Shown: piece after piece, positions 26,930 through 34,943 of the stretch
Position numbering within the stretch: position 1 is the stretch's first letter
How the letters are laid out: each line of letters starts with the position of its first letter
From: Vibrio fluvialis
GTDB taxonomy: Bacteria; Pseudomonadota; Gammaproteobacteria; Enterobacterales; Vibrionaceae
DNA length: 64,000 nt
Assembly: GCF_900460245.1 (NCBI RefSeq)
Contig: NZ_UHIP01000001.1
Span: 868,001-932,000, forward strand
Reading direction: 5' to 3'
Translations under genes and position numbers: made by a program
Notes under the pieces: model-generated
What the model was told of the DNA's origin: nothing
Databases searched by the model: none
The model's input: only the letters and a program-made list of their open reading frames with translations

Positions 26930-26966
26930 TTGAACAAGCGTTCAGGAAAACTGAACGCTTGTTCAA
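26930..26966. terminator. Perfect 16-bp hairpin between the yeiH-type and LplT-PlsC genes
   Basis: TTGAACAAGCGTTCAG (26930-26945) pairs perfectly with CTGAACGCTTGTTCAA (26951-26966) around GAAAA. It lies just past the stop of the LplT-PlsC fusion gene on the minus strand. Neither strand has a clear T run after the stem, so it may be a processing or termination hairpin, or an operator for the yeiH-type gene. Confidence 0.6.
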
Positions 26967-26982
26967 GCTGTTTAAATGATGG

Positions 26983-28854
26983 CTACTTCCAGTCACCGCG
27001 CAGCGCTGCGACTTTCTCAAACATTAGTTCGGTGTTGGCTTCGCGAGCGGCGACCGCTTCACCGGCTTCTATCTCAATCTGAGACCAGAAGCGGCGTGGC
27101 AAGCCTTTACAGGCTCGGCCGTTGTAGCGGCTGAAGAAACTGCCCCACAAGCCTTTAATCGCCATCGGGATCACCGGCACCGGACTGCGGCGCAGAATGA
27201 TATCGATCCCGCGCATAAATTCATTCATTTCACCGTCGGCGGTCAGGCGGCCTTCCGGGAAAATGCACACCAAATGACCTTCCTGCAGCGCTTGCTCAAC
27301 CTCCGCAAACGCACGGCGAATCGAAGTACGGTTGCTGGCGGAAATGGGGATCACTCCGGCGCGTTTCAGGAAACGGCGCAAGACTGGCAGGTTGGCGTAA
27401 TCTTCTTCCATCACAAAGCGAATCAAGCGCGGGCAAGCACCGCTCAGCAGCAGGGCGTCCATATAACTGACGTGGTTGCACACTATCAGCGCACCGCCAT
27501 GTTCTGGCAGCTTGTTGAGGTTTTTATGTCGTACGCGATAGAGCGTATGAGTCAGGGCCCACACCACAAAACGCACCACAAAAATAGGTACCTGCAAGAA
27601 CAGATATGCCGCCAACAACAGGTTCATGACCGAGAGCAACGCAAACAACTGAGGAATGGTGAGCTCGAGCAGCGTCAGGCAGATGATGCCCAAAATCGCG
27701 CTGCACACCATAAACAGCGAATTGTAGATGTTCAGCGCGGCAATCACCTGCGCGCGTTCGGTAACTTTTGCGCGTTGCTGCATCAACGCATACAACGGCA
27801 CGATGAACACACCGCCTGAAGCGCCGAGTAGCAGCAGATAAGCAAACAACGGCCACAACGGCTGGTAAGCCACAAACTCTGAGAACTGACTGAAAATCGG
27901 CAAATTGTCAGGAATGCTGGTTGCCATCAGGTAACCAAACAGGCTGATACCAAAACTGCCGATTGGCACAATTCCGACATCGATGCGGTGATTGGAGAGC
28001 TTGTCACACGCAAGCGAACCGATCGCAATCCCGATGGAAAACAGCGCCAGCAGGAACGAGACCGAACTTTCGGTGCCGTTAAGAAAGACTTTGGTGAAGT
28101 TGGGAAACTGTGTCAGGTACGCCGCGCCAAGGAACCAGAACCAACTGATCGCCATCATCGATTGAAAAATGATGCGGTCGCTGCGCGCAATCGCCAGCGT
28201 GTGACGAGTTTGGCTGACCGGACGCCAGCGAAAGATCAGATTCGGTGCGCTGGCTGGTGCTTCAGGAATCGAACGGCTTGCCCAGTAACCGCACAGGGCA
28301 AAAATAATCACTGCGGCAGCAGCGATGTGGCGGGCGTTGTCAGCAGAGGCAATCACGCCCGCGCCTAACGTGCCAAGCAAAATTGCCAGAAACGTACCGG
28401 TTTCCACCAGCGCGTTGCCGGGAACCAATTCATTGGATTTGAGTTGCTGTGGCAGCAGGGCGTATTTCACCGGGCCGAAAAATGCCGATTGGGTACCCAT
28501 CAAAAACAGGATCAGCAGTAACACGCTGTAACTTTCGGTAATAAAACCGATGGCGCCAATACACATAATGGCGATTTCGAGCAGCTTGACGCGGCGAATA
28601 AACCACGACTTTTCGTATTTGTCGGCCAGAACACCAGCGGAAGCGGAAAACAGGAAAAACGGAAGAATGAACAGGCCCGCCGCCAGGTTAATGAACAGAT
28701 CGCTTGATACCGGCAGCGCGCCGCTGCCAGCAAAGGCGACCAGCAGCAGCAATACATTTTTGAAGATATTGTCGTTAAAGGCGCCGAAGAACTGCGTGAT
28801 GAAATAGGGAAGAAAACGGCGCTGAGTTAACAACGACGTCTGAGACTGCGGCAT
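26983..28854 (-). CDS. LplT-like lysophospholipid transporter fused to a PlsC-type acyltransferase
   Basis: This is a 623-residue inner-membrane protein with two parts. Residues ~1-410 are a 12-helix MFS transporter resembling LplT, which flips lysophospholipids inward. Residues ~430-615 are a glycerophospholipid acyltransferase with the catalytic NHVSYMD block near 458, the acyl-acceptor block FPEGRLTADGEMN near 531, and PVIPMAIKG. Together they could import lysophospholipid and re-acylate it. In E. coli the same job is split between LplT and Aas, whose C-terminal acyl-ACP synthetase part is absent here, so the acyl donor must come from elsewhere. It is 16 bases downstream of a TetR-family gene, its probable regulator. 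Confidence 0.87.
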   Translation of the reverse strand: MPQSQTSLLTQRRFLPYFITQFFGAFNDNIFKNVLLLLVAFAGSGALPVSSDLFINLAAGLFILPFFLFSASAGVLADKYEKSWFIRRVKLLEIAIMCIGAIGFITESYSVLLLILFLMGTQSAFFGPVKYALLPQQLKSNELVPGNALVETGTFLAILLGTLGAGVIASADNARHIAAAAVIIFALCGYWASRSIPEAPASAPNLIFRWRPVSQTRHTLAIARSDRIIFQSMMAISWFWFLGAAYLTQFPNFTKVFLNGTESSVSFLLALFSIGIAIGSLACDKLSNHRIDVGIVPIGSFGISLFGYLMATSIPDNLPIFSQFSEFVAYQPLWPLFAYLLLLGASGGVFIVPLYALMQQRAKVTERAQVIAALNIYNSLFMVCSAILGIICLTLLELTIPQLFALLSVMNLLLAAYLFLQVPIFVVRFVVWALTHTLYRVRHKNLNKLPEHGGALIVCNHVSYMDALLLSGACPRLIRFVMEEDYANLPVLRRFLKRAGVIPISASNRTSIRRAFAEVEQALQEGHLVCIFPEGRLTADGEMNEFMRGIDIILRRSPVPVIPMAIKGLWGSFFSRYNGRACKGLPRRFWSQIEIEAGEAVAAREANTELMFEKVAALRGDWK

Positions 28855-28870
28855 CGCCTTTCCTTAATAA

Positions 28871-29461
28871 TTACCAGTTGGCCAGATAGTTAGAGAGTAG
28901 GTCCTCAATCAGCGCTTTGCCATCAATCGGTTCGGCGGCAAAGAACTTGTCGTCCACACTCAGCAGAGTAATGCCGTGTACGCCTGACCACAACACGCGG
29001 CTGGTACGCAGGATTTCACTGTCGGAACGTTGCGGCGCAATCACTTTCAACAATCCTTCCAGCATGCTGGTCATCGTGTCGATACGCTCGGCCTGCCATT
29101 CCGGCAGCACTTCACCGTTCATGTTGTGTTCGAAAATCAGTTGCCAACGGTATGGGTTCTTCTGAGCGAAATCGTGGTAGCAGTAGGCAAGCTGATACAA
29201 CGCTTGCTCCGGATCTTTACACTGGCTGACGACCGCTTTGGCTTCGCTGGAAAGCTCGTCGAGCGTTTGTGCGACCACATGAAGTAGTAACAAATTGTAA
29301 TTGCCGAATACGTTGACCAGAGTGCTAGGAACATAACCAATCATGGTTGCGATCTTACGCAGACTCAGTTCGTGGTAGGAATGGCTACCCAGGAATTCCT
29401 TCACGGTTTTCAGCGTTAAAGAGACCAATTCTTCGCGGGTATGGTCGTTTCGTCTTGCCAT
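28871..29461 (-). CDS. TetR-family transcriptional regulator
   Basis: This is a 196-residue regulator. The N-terminal ~55 residues form a TetR helix-turn-helix (LRKIATMIGYVPSTLVNVFGNYNLLLLHVVAQTLDEL). The C-terminal all-helical domain (YHDFAQKNPYRWQLIFEHN, VLWSGVHGITLLS) resembles TetR regulators with a WHG-type effector domain. The ligand is unknown. The stop is 16 bases from the start of the LplT-PlsC fusion, so both are probably co-transcribed and the regulator likely controls this lipid-recycling unit. No palindromic operator was recognised in the ~190-base upstream gap. Confidence 0.88.
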   Translation of the reverse strand: MARRNDHTREELVSLTLKTVKEFLGSHSYHELSLRKIATMIGYVPSTLVNVFGNYNLLLLHVVAQTLDELSSEAKAVVSQCKDPEQALYQLAYCYHDFAQKNPYRWQLIFEHNMNGEVLPEWQAERIDTMTSMLEGLLKVIAPQRSDSEILRTSRVLWSGVHGITLLSVDDKFFAAEPIDGKALIEDLLSNYLANW

Positions 29462-29653
29462 GATGATCTATGCTTAATGAACGATGTTCGATATTCTAGT
29501 TATCCGGCTATTGAGCGTCAACTCAGAACCCTGCAATATTCTGATACATGTCGACAAATGCAAAGTGTTTGATTGTCAAATTGAAGCCGCTATGATGACC
29601 CCGTATTAAAGTAGGCCGTGTGGCCCAAATAAGTAAAGTAGCTAAGGATAAGT

Positions 29654-30535
29654 ATGAAACGTCTGTTTTCTCTTGTTGCTCTGGTCATGGTTTCTGTTGC
29701 GTTTACCCCGATGGCGGACGCTGCCAAAAAATTTGGTGGTGGTAAGTCGTTTGGTAAAAGCTACAAAACAGCGCCAGCACCAACACAGCAAAACCAAAAC
29801 ACCAATACACTGAAACAACAAGACACTTCGAAAACAGCGCAAAGCTCGACCAAAAAAGGATTGATGGGCGGCCTGCTTGGCGGTCTGCTGGCGGGTGGCC
29901 TGTTGGCAGCCTTCTTCGGCGGTGCCTTTGAAGGCATCCAGTTCATGGATATTCTGATCATCGGTTTGATTGCGTTTGTGATCTTCAAACTGATGCGCGG
30001 CCTGCTTGGCGCCAAGCAGGGCAGCATGAATCAGCATCAACAGCAGCAGCCTGCGTTTGGCGGTATGAACCGCAACGCGTTTGAGCAGCCGAACGTGCAT
30101 AACTTCGAACAGCCACAAAACAGCGGCGGTTTCGGCAGTCAGATGCAGAGCGACATTCCGCACAACTACCCAGCCGGTTTCGACCGCGTGGCGTTTGTCA
30201 ACGGTGCGCGTGAGCACTACCGTATTCTGCAAGGTGCGTGGAACCACAACCAACTGGAGACCATTGAAGAGTATGTGTCACCAAGTTTGTTTGAAGATCT
30301 GCAAGCCGAGCGCGCGAAGATCGACACCGATCCGCAAACAGACGTGATGTACGTCGATGCAGAGATTGTGCGTGCCGACTACGACGCAAGCAAAGCTCAG
30401 CTGAGCCTGCAATTCAGCGGTCGTTACCGTGATGCAGGCGAAGGTATCGAAGAGAACATCGAAGATATCTGGCATCTGGAACGCGACCTGACCACACCAA
30501 ATGCACCGTGGTTGATCGTCGGTATCCAAGGCTAA
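29654..30535 (+). CDS. Tim44-domain membrane protein
   Basis: This is a 293-residue protein with a cleavable signal peptide (cut near residue 23, PMADA|AKKFGG), a Gly- and Gln-rich spacer, and two Gly-rich hydrophobic stretches at about 70-95 and 100-115. A C-terminal Tim44/MRPL45-like domain covers ~170-293 (FDRVAFVNGAREHYRILQGAWNHNQLETIEEYVSP). Bacterial members have no agreed function; the mitochondrial relative tethers Hsp70 to the import pore. It has its own strong terminator at 30555. The start ATG at 29654 has AAGGA upstream. Confidence 0.85.
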   Translation: MKRLFSLVALVMVSVAFTPMADAAKKFGGGKSFGKSYKTAPAPTQQNQNTNTLKQQDTSKTAQSSTKKGLMGGLLGGLLAGGLLAAFFGGAFEGIQFMDILIIGLIAFVIFKLMRGLLGAKQGSMNQHQQQQPAFGGMNRNAFEQPNVHNFEQPQNSGGFGSQMQSDIPHNYPAGFDRVAFVNGAREHYRILQGAWNHNQLETIEEYVSPSLFEDLQAERAKIDTDPQTDVMYVDAEIVRADYDASKAQLSLQFSGRYRDAGEGIEENIEDIWHLERDLTTPNAPWLIVGIQG

Positions 30536-30554
30536 ATGGCCACTCACTTGAACA

Positions 30555-30583
30555 AAAACGCCCAAGCCTGTCTTGGGCGTTTT
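30555..30583 (+). terminator. Strong terminator after the Tim44-domain gene
   Basis: AAAACGCCCAAG (30555-30566) pairs perfectly over 12 bp with CTTGGGCGTTTT (30572-30583) around CCTGT. The A and T runs on both sides make it usable in both directions. Confidence 0.9.
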
Positions 30584-30678
30584 GCTATCTGCGTGATATA
30601 ACAGAGGCACTCAACGACATATTAATCCTCCGGCAGCGCTGATTCAGGGCTTCCGGGCAAGAACGAAAGGAAAGTCAC

Positions 30679-30996
30679 GTGGCCGAATTCAAATACAAAA
30701 ATCTGACTCAGGAAGAACAGGACAAAATCGATGCGGCGGTATTTCGTCGTCTGCTGGCGCATCTGGATGACAACAAAGATGTGCAGAACATCGACCTGAT
30801 GATACTGGCGGGCTTCTGCCGTAACTGTTTCTGCAAATGGTATGAGTCGGAAGCGAAAGAGATGGGGCTGGAGCTGAACATCGACGATGCACGCGAGCGT
30901 GTGTACGGCATGACGTACGATGAGTGGAAAACCAACCATCAGCCGAAAGCGACACCCGAGCAACTGGCTGCGTTTGAAGCGCGTCAGAAGAAGTAA
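30679..30996 (+). CDS. DUF1244 family protein
   Basis: This is a 105-residue soluble protein of the DUF1244 family, common in proteobacteria and of unknown function. The conserved block is LMILAGFCRNCFCKWY, with two Cys in the CxxC-like arrangement RNCFCKW, followed by GMTYDEWKTNHQ. The start is a GTG at 30679 with GAAAGGAAAG upstream. Terminators on both sides (30555 and 31001) show it is a single-gene unit. Confidence 0.88.
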   Translation: MAEFKYKNLTQEEQDKIDAAVFRRLLAHLDDNKDVQNIDLMILAGFCRNCFCKWYESEAKEMGLELNIDDARERVYGMTYDEWKTNHQPKATPEQLAAFEARQKK

Positions 30997-31000
30997 TTCG

Positions 31001-31027
31001 AAAGCCGCCATTTCTGGCGGCTTTTTC
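31001..31027 (+). terminator. Terminator after the DUF1244 gene
   Basis: AAAGCCGCCA (31001-31010) pairs perfectly with TGGCGGCTTT (31015-31024) around TTTC, followed by more Ts. Confidence 0.9.
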
Positions 31028-31097
31028 TTTTCTATCCAGCAGCAACTGACAATTCGTTTCAATATCAGTTACTTCAATGTCAGCCGCTTCAACTAAG

Positions 31098-31955
31098 TTA
31101 TTTCAACGGCAGATAGATGTCGGTTTGCAAGTCACACTCATCCACTTCGTGGATCAGATTCAGATAGTGGAAGAAGCATGGGTAATCACGTAGCTCTTCA
31201 CCGCTTTGCGGTAACCAGTCGCGATACAGCGCGTACACACTCTGACTGATCGCATCATGGCTGCCGTGATGGCGCAGCACTGCGCAGCGTCCGGCCGGAA
31301 TAGCGCCATTTTTCACGCCGTAGTCATTGTCTTTGACGGGCTGGCTGACGCTGCCTGCGATATCAAAGCGAAACAGCGCTGGCTCGGTTTCGTTGGGATC
31401 ACTGTAGGGAATGCCGTATGTGGCGCTGGTGGTCACCGGCGATTCACCACTGGCGCGTCGCCAGGCAATAAACTGCGCGGCGGTATCGAGCACCTGCTCG
31501 GGGGCACCACAATGTTCGATGTAGGCGATGCGGGTTTCGGCAAAATGAATAATGTTCACGTCCACAAGGTTGACTCCTTTTGCGGGGATTTCAAATTGAA
31601 ATTGCGAGTGCCATTGCTGCCACTCGGGCTGATTTCTAAAACCGGACGGAGACTGACCAAACGTGCGTGCAAAGGCTCGGGCGAACGCTTCAGGGCTGTC
31701 GAACTGAGCTTCTAGCGCGATATTCAGTACGCTGATGCCGGGTTCAAACGCCAGTCGGTAAGACGCCCGCTTGAGTCGCGCCAAGGTGAGATACTTGGCG
31801 GTGCCGACGCCGATCTGCGCTTTGAACATGCGGTGAAAGTGGTACTTGGAACAGTGCGCCAGCGCGCTCAGTTGCTCAAGCGACAACTCGTCATCCAGAT
31901 GGCGATCGATGTAGTCACACACGCCTTGTATGCGCGAATGCAGCGAATGGGTCAT
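31098..31955 (-). CDS. AraC-family regulator with GyrI-like effector domain
   Basis: This is a 285-residue cytoplasmic regulator. The N-terminal ~100 residues hold two AraC helix-turn-helix motifs (LSLEQLSALAHCSKYHFHRMFKAQIG and SVLNIALEAQFDSPEAFARAFARTFGQSPSGFR). The rest is a GyrI-like (SOUL-type) ligand-binding domain ending in IYLPLK, as in Rob-type regulators of antibiotic and redox stress. I chose the ATG at 31955 (MTHSLHSRIQG); a GTG directly before it has slightly better spacing to AGGA, and the frame is open to 32033. It ends the core region just before the lateral flagellar genes. Confidence 0.88.
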   Translation of the reverse strand: MTHSLHSRIQGVCDYIDRHLDDELSLEQLSALAHCSKYHFHRMFKAQIGVGTAKYLTLARLKRASYRLAFEPGISVLNIALEAQFDSPEAFARAFARTFGQSPSGFRNQPEWQQWHSQFQFEIPAKGVNLVDVNIIHFAETRIAYIEHCGAPEQVLDTAAQFIAWRRASGESPVTTSATYGIPYSDPNETEPALFRFDIAGSVSQPVKDNDYGVKNGAIPAGRCAVLRHHGSHDAISQSVYALYRDWLPQSGEELRDYPCFFHYLNLIHEVDECDLQTDIYLPLK

Positions 31956-32057
31956 CACATTTCTAATCCTGTTTGAGAAAACAAAGCCATGGTCGCATTC
32001 AGGGCTGTGAAGATCCTGACCGAAATTGCGCACTTTGCGCCAAGCTTGCTTGAAGCC

Positions 32058-32774
32058 TTACAACTTAACCAGTGGCGGCAGCGGTTGCAAATTGATCAGT
32101 GCCTGACGGGTGATGGCCGGTTGGCGGCTAAACAGCATCAGTGGTTGGAAGGAGGAGTGGTTGAGCGCCGTGACATCAATCAACTGGGTGAGCGCGTAAA
32201 AGCGATGCACATACTGGCGGGTTTCCTGGGGCAGCGACAGACGATGAAACTCACGACTGCCTGCGCGTTGAATGGCGCGCGCGACCCGCCCTTCGCCGGC
32301 ATTGTAGGCTGCCAGGGTTAACGCTAGGTCGCCGCCGAATTTGCGATGCAAAAACGCCAGATAGTTCAGCGCCGCATCGGTGCTGGCGAACACATCCAAA
32401 CGCTGATCGTTCGGGGCGGTTTGCAAACCGTAACGCTGGGCGGTGGCCGGCATCAATTGCCACAATCCGCGCGCGCCGGCGTGAGAAATCGCATTCGGGT
32501 CAAACGACGATTCCAGCATCGGCAGTAGCGCCAGTTGCTGTGGCAGTTTTTTATGGTCTAACTGATTGAAAATATGCGCCAGCAGCGGCTGATAGGTCTC
32601 CAGACGCGACTCAATCTGATGCTGATAGGGCGACAGCAGGGCGCGCTGCGAGGCAATCGCGTCATCCAACGAGAGCGCGGTAGTGTGGGTGCTAAACAGC
32701 AATATAAGGAAGCTCCCTGTCAGCCGGTACAACTTGGAGTGGGATTGATGGCGTAACAGGGAGCGTAATTTCAT
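32058..32774 (-). CDS. Lytic transglycosylase coupled to flgN (SltF-like flagellar muramidase candidate)
   Basis: This is a 238-residue exported family-1 lytic transglycosylase. A signal peptide ends near residue 34. The catalytic Glu88 is in LPMLESSFDPNA, followed by AGARGLWQLMPATAQRYGL and the AAYNAGEGRV motif near 155-162. The start ATG overlaps the flgN stop as ATGA, so it belongs to the flgA-flgM-flgN operon. FlgJ in this system (40671) lacks the usual C-terminal muramidase domain, so this enzyme probably opens the peptidoglycan for the rod, like SltF of Rhodobacter. That role is an inference from coupling and the missing domain. Confidence 0.85.
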   Translation of the reverse strand: MKLRSLLRHQSHSKLYRLTGSFLILLFSTHTTALSLDDAIASQRALLSPYQHQIESRLETYQPLLAHIFNQLDHKKLPQQLALLPMLESSFDPNAISHAGARGLWQLMPATAQRYGLQTAPNDQRLDVFASTDAALNYLAFLHRKFGGDLALTLAAYNAGEGRVARAIQRAGSREFHRLSLPQETRQYVHRFYALTQLIDVTALNHSSFQPLMLFSRQPAITRQALINLQPLPPLVKL

Positions 32775-33214
32775 ATCGCGTCGGCGATGCGTTCTTCGTA
32801 GGTCGGTGACGGTTGGGTCAGCTCGCTCAGCAGTTCATGGAACGTGGCGGAGCTCAGACCGTTATCCTGATTGAGGCGCTGACATTGCTGAATCAATACA
32901 TTCAGCACCTGCCATTGTTTTTCAATTCGTGTTCGTAAGCTGGCGGGCAGTGCACTGAACAGGCGTAACACGCCTTTGTCGCTGTTGGGCAGCGCTAAGC
33001 GTTGTAAGCATTGCGTTCGGTGCGACGCATTGCGGTGCAGTTGGTTCAGCACCGGTACTTGCTGGCGAATGTTTTTGCCCAGCGCATCGCCGTTAAATTG
33101 CAGATACAGCGCTTTTTGCTCGGTCAGCAGCGTATGCAACTGGCGATAAAGCTTCAGGTCTTCACTAATGGTGAACATAAAACTTTGCATCAGCTGTCCG
33201 CGGTTTGAGGCCAT
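32771..33214 (-). CDS. flgN: FlgN-type export chaperone of the lateral flagellum
   Basis: FlgN binds the hook-filament junction proteins FlgK and FlgL and delivers them to the export gate. The 147-residue protein is almost entirely helical (LKLYRQLHTLLTEQKALYLQFNGDALGKNI), as expected for the family, with low sequence conservation. The position between flgM and a flagellar muramidase in a flgA-M-N operon supports the call. It is called LfgN in lateral systems. The ATG at 33214 follows GGAG. Its stop overlaps the next start by four bases. Confidence 0.87.
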   Translation of the reverse strand: MASNRGQLMQSFMFTISEDLKLYRQLHTLLTEQKALYLQFNGDALGKNIRQQVPVLNQLHRNASHRTQCLQRLALPNSDKGVLRLFSALPASLRTRIEKQWQVLNVLIQQCQRLNQDNGLSSATFHELLSELTQPSPTYEERIADAI

Positions 33215-33236
33215 GATCTGCTCCTTGCGTGCCGGT

Positions 33237-33518
33237 TTATTCGTGTCCGGTGTGGAATTGCATCAGCGCCTGAGACAGCGCTTTACTGTCGAGGCTTAAC
33301 TCGCCGCGCGCCAGTGCAGAGCGCACTTGTTCCACTTTTGCCATATCGACATCCGGCAGTGCCGCCAGTTCGGCCTGTGCTTTTTCCAGTGCCACGGTAT
33401 TGGCATTCAGCGCGGGCTCGCTCACAGACGTGGCTTGGCTTGGCGCAACGGTTTTTTTGCTCGCTTGCTGGAATGTGGTGTGTGGGACGTGGCCGCCCGA
33501 GACCTTATCAATTTTCAT
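33237..33518 (-). CDS. flgM: FlgM, anti-sigma-28 factor of the lateral flagellum
   Basis: FlgM holds the flagellar sigma-28 factor (here LafS) inactive until the hook is complete and FlgM itself is exported. The C-terminal half carries the usual sigma-binding helices (MAKVEQVRSALARGELSLDSKALSQALMQFH). I chose the ATG at 33518 (93 residues, MKIDKVSGGH, a typical FlgM opening) with GAGGA 10 bases upstream. The frame is open to a GTG at 33548, which has no ribosome-binding site. It lies between flgA and flgN on the same strand. Confidence 0.9.
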   Translation of the reverse strand: MKIDKVSGGHVPHTTFQQASKKTVAPSQATSVSEPALNANTVALEKAQAELAALPDVDMAKVEQVRSALARGELSLDSKALSQALMQFHTGHE

Positions 33519-33630
33519 AAGCTTGATGTCCTCAATCTTCGTCGTCACTGATAACAGGCGACCAAGAGCAGGGCAGAGTTAAATGCACAAAGCGAATTTG
33601 TGCAAAAAAATGAATGACTGAAAGTTTGTA

Positions 33631-33655
33631 CTCGAAATCCGGGGCGGATTTCGAG
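33631..33655. repeat. Perfect 10-bp inverted repeat between flgA and flgM
   Basis: CTCGAAATCC pairs with GGATTTCGAG around GGGGC. No T run follows on the minus strand, so it is more likely an RNA-stabilising or processing hairpin in the flgA-flgM leader than a full terminator. A second small inverted repeat, GCACAAA/TTTGTGC, lies at 33582-33600. Confidence 0.55.
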
Positions 33656-33702
33656 CGCCACAATGAAAAAGTGTTACCTTCAGTCAAAATTTGCAGCCTG
33701 AA

Positions 33703-34500
33703 TCAGAACTGAGTGTGCACCTGATTCAGCCCGGTCACCACGGCGTGCACCACGCTTTGCGAGGCGCTGTTTTGCACTTCGATTTGATCCCCGCGCCCGC
33801 CATCTTCCAAAGCGACGCCTTTGGTGCTGGCATTCACCCCGTCTTTCGCGGCGATGATCACCACCTGATTGCCCTTGATGACCAACGGTGGCTTGCTGAC
33901 CAACGTCGGATCGAGAATTTGTCCGGCGCGCAGGCGGCGGTTGACTTCCAATCCACTCGCTTCATCGATACGGGTGAAAAAATCATCCTGACGGGTGAGG
34001 GTGCGGTCTTCCAGTGCCAGCATGGAAGGTTCTAAGCGCCCGCCGCGTGCCAGCGCCGTTTGCGTGACGACCACTGGCAGGGTGAGCGACGCTTTGATGG
34101 TGACGTTAATGCGCCATGCGGTATCGCCTTCCTCGCAACGCACCATGCGTTTGAGATGACCGACGGGCAGCAGTTGGTTATCGCGTCCGGTGACGAGCAG
34201 CGGCGCCTGACATTCAGGCAGGTGACTGGCAGCGCCCGGAATCCAGAGTTGCCACTGCGCTTGGTACGGCGGCCATTCGCGCTGCGCCGCAAGCTGAGCG
34301 ATTTCCTCGTCGAGCGAAGCTTGCACTGCGTGCCGAATCTGCATTTCTGAGCGATGTTCCTGCGCCGCGACTGGCAGTGCCAACAGCAGCGCCAGCATCA
34401 GCACCACGTTCCTCCGCGCAGAGGAAAAAATCGTTTCCCCTTGACGTAATCGCGCTTCCGATGGGCGGAAGTTGTGTTTCCTTTCTGATTTATAAGTCAT
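33703..34500 (-). CDS. flgA: FlgA, P-ring assembly chaperone of the lateral flagellum
   Basis: FlgA is a periplasmic chaperone for assembly of the FlgI P ring. The 265-residue protein has a signal peptide in an extended N terminus (VVLMLALLLALPVAAQEH) and a C-terminal SAF domain (VNRRLRAGQILDPTLVSKPPLVIKGNQVVIIAAKDGV). The ATG at 34500 leaves ~30 residues before the hydrophobic core, long for a signal peptide; an internal start at the Met near residue 35 would remove most of the core, so I kept the longer form. It is divergent from flgB across 78 bases. Confidence 0.9.
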   Translation of the reverse strand: MTYKSERKHNFRPSEARLRQGETIFSSARRNVVLMLALLLALPVAAQEHRSEMQIRHAVQASLDEEIAQLAAQREWPPYQAQWQLWIPGAASHLPECQAPLLVTGRDNQLLPVGHLKRMVRCEEGDTAWRINVTIKASLTLPVVVTQTALARGGRLEPSMLALEDRTLTRQDDFFTRIDEASGLEVNRRLRAGQILDPTLVSKPPLVIKGNQVVIIAAKDGVNASTKGVALEDGGRGDQIEVQNSASQSVVHAVVTGLNQVHTQF

Positions 34501-34518
34501 TGTTTTTAATTAAATAAT

Positions 34519-34545
34519 TTTATGGCATGCATCTTGTTTCGTCTA
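34519..34545 (-). promoter_or_regulatory. Candidate sigma-28 promoter for flgA-flgM-flgN
   Basis: Read leftward, TAGA (34545-34542) and GCCATAAA (34526-34519) are separated by exactly 15 bases, close to the sigma-28 consensus TAAA-N15-GCCGATAA. It overlaps the sigma-54-like element that faces the other way. Confidence 0.4.
34523..34538 (+). promoter_or_regulatory. Candidate sigma-54 promoter for the flgB-lafW operon
   Basis: TGGCATGCATCTTGTT keeps the -24 GG and places the -12 GT 10 bases later (consensus TGGCAC-N5-TTGC). It lies ~40 bases before the flgB start. The lateral sigma-54 activator LafK would act here; its gene is not in the window. Confidence 0.55.
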
Positions 34546-34578
34546 AACGCACCTTGAGCCGACTTGTAAGGAACAGAC

Positions 34579-34941
34579 ATGGCCATTTCATTTGAAACCG
34601 CGTTAGGCGTTCACCCGGAGGCACTGAATTTTCGCGTTCAGCGTACCAAAGTCCTCGCGAGCAACCTAGCAAATGTTGACACCCCGGGATATCTGGCCAA
34701 AGACCTGACATTTAAAACCGTCATGAGTACGGCCGGTAACCGCGGCGTCAATCCGGGCATACCGGAATGGCAGGTGGAATCTCAATATTCGATTCCTTAC
34801 CAGAACAGCAAAAACGGCAACACCGTTGAGCTGGGTGTCGAGCAAGCCAAGTTCACGCAGAACAACATGGATTTTCAAACCAGCCTGACATTTCTCAATA
34901 TGAAATTCAACGGCTTAGCGAAAGCGATTGAGGGACGTTAA
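34579..34941 (+). CDS. flgB: FlgB, proximal rod protein (lateral)
   Basis: FlgB builds the proximal rod of the basal body in the periplasm. The 120-residue length fits the family. The rod-protein signature NLANVDTPGYLAKDLTFK is near residues 30-50, and the C-terminal helix NNMDFQTSLTFLNMKFNGLAKAIEGR is typical. It is the first gene of a long rightward operon. The start at 34579 has AAGGA upstream. The paralogous polar-flagellum gene must lie elsewhere in the genome. Confidence 0.96.
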   Translation: MAISFETALGVHPEALNFRVQRTKVLASNLANVDTPGYLAKDLTFKTVMSTAGNRGVNPGIPEWQVESQYSIPYQNSKNGNTVELGVEQAKFTQNNMDFQTSLTFLNMKFNGLAKAIEGR

Positions 34942-34943
34942 TC

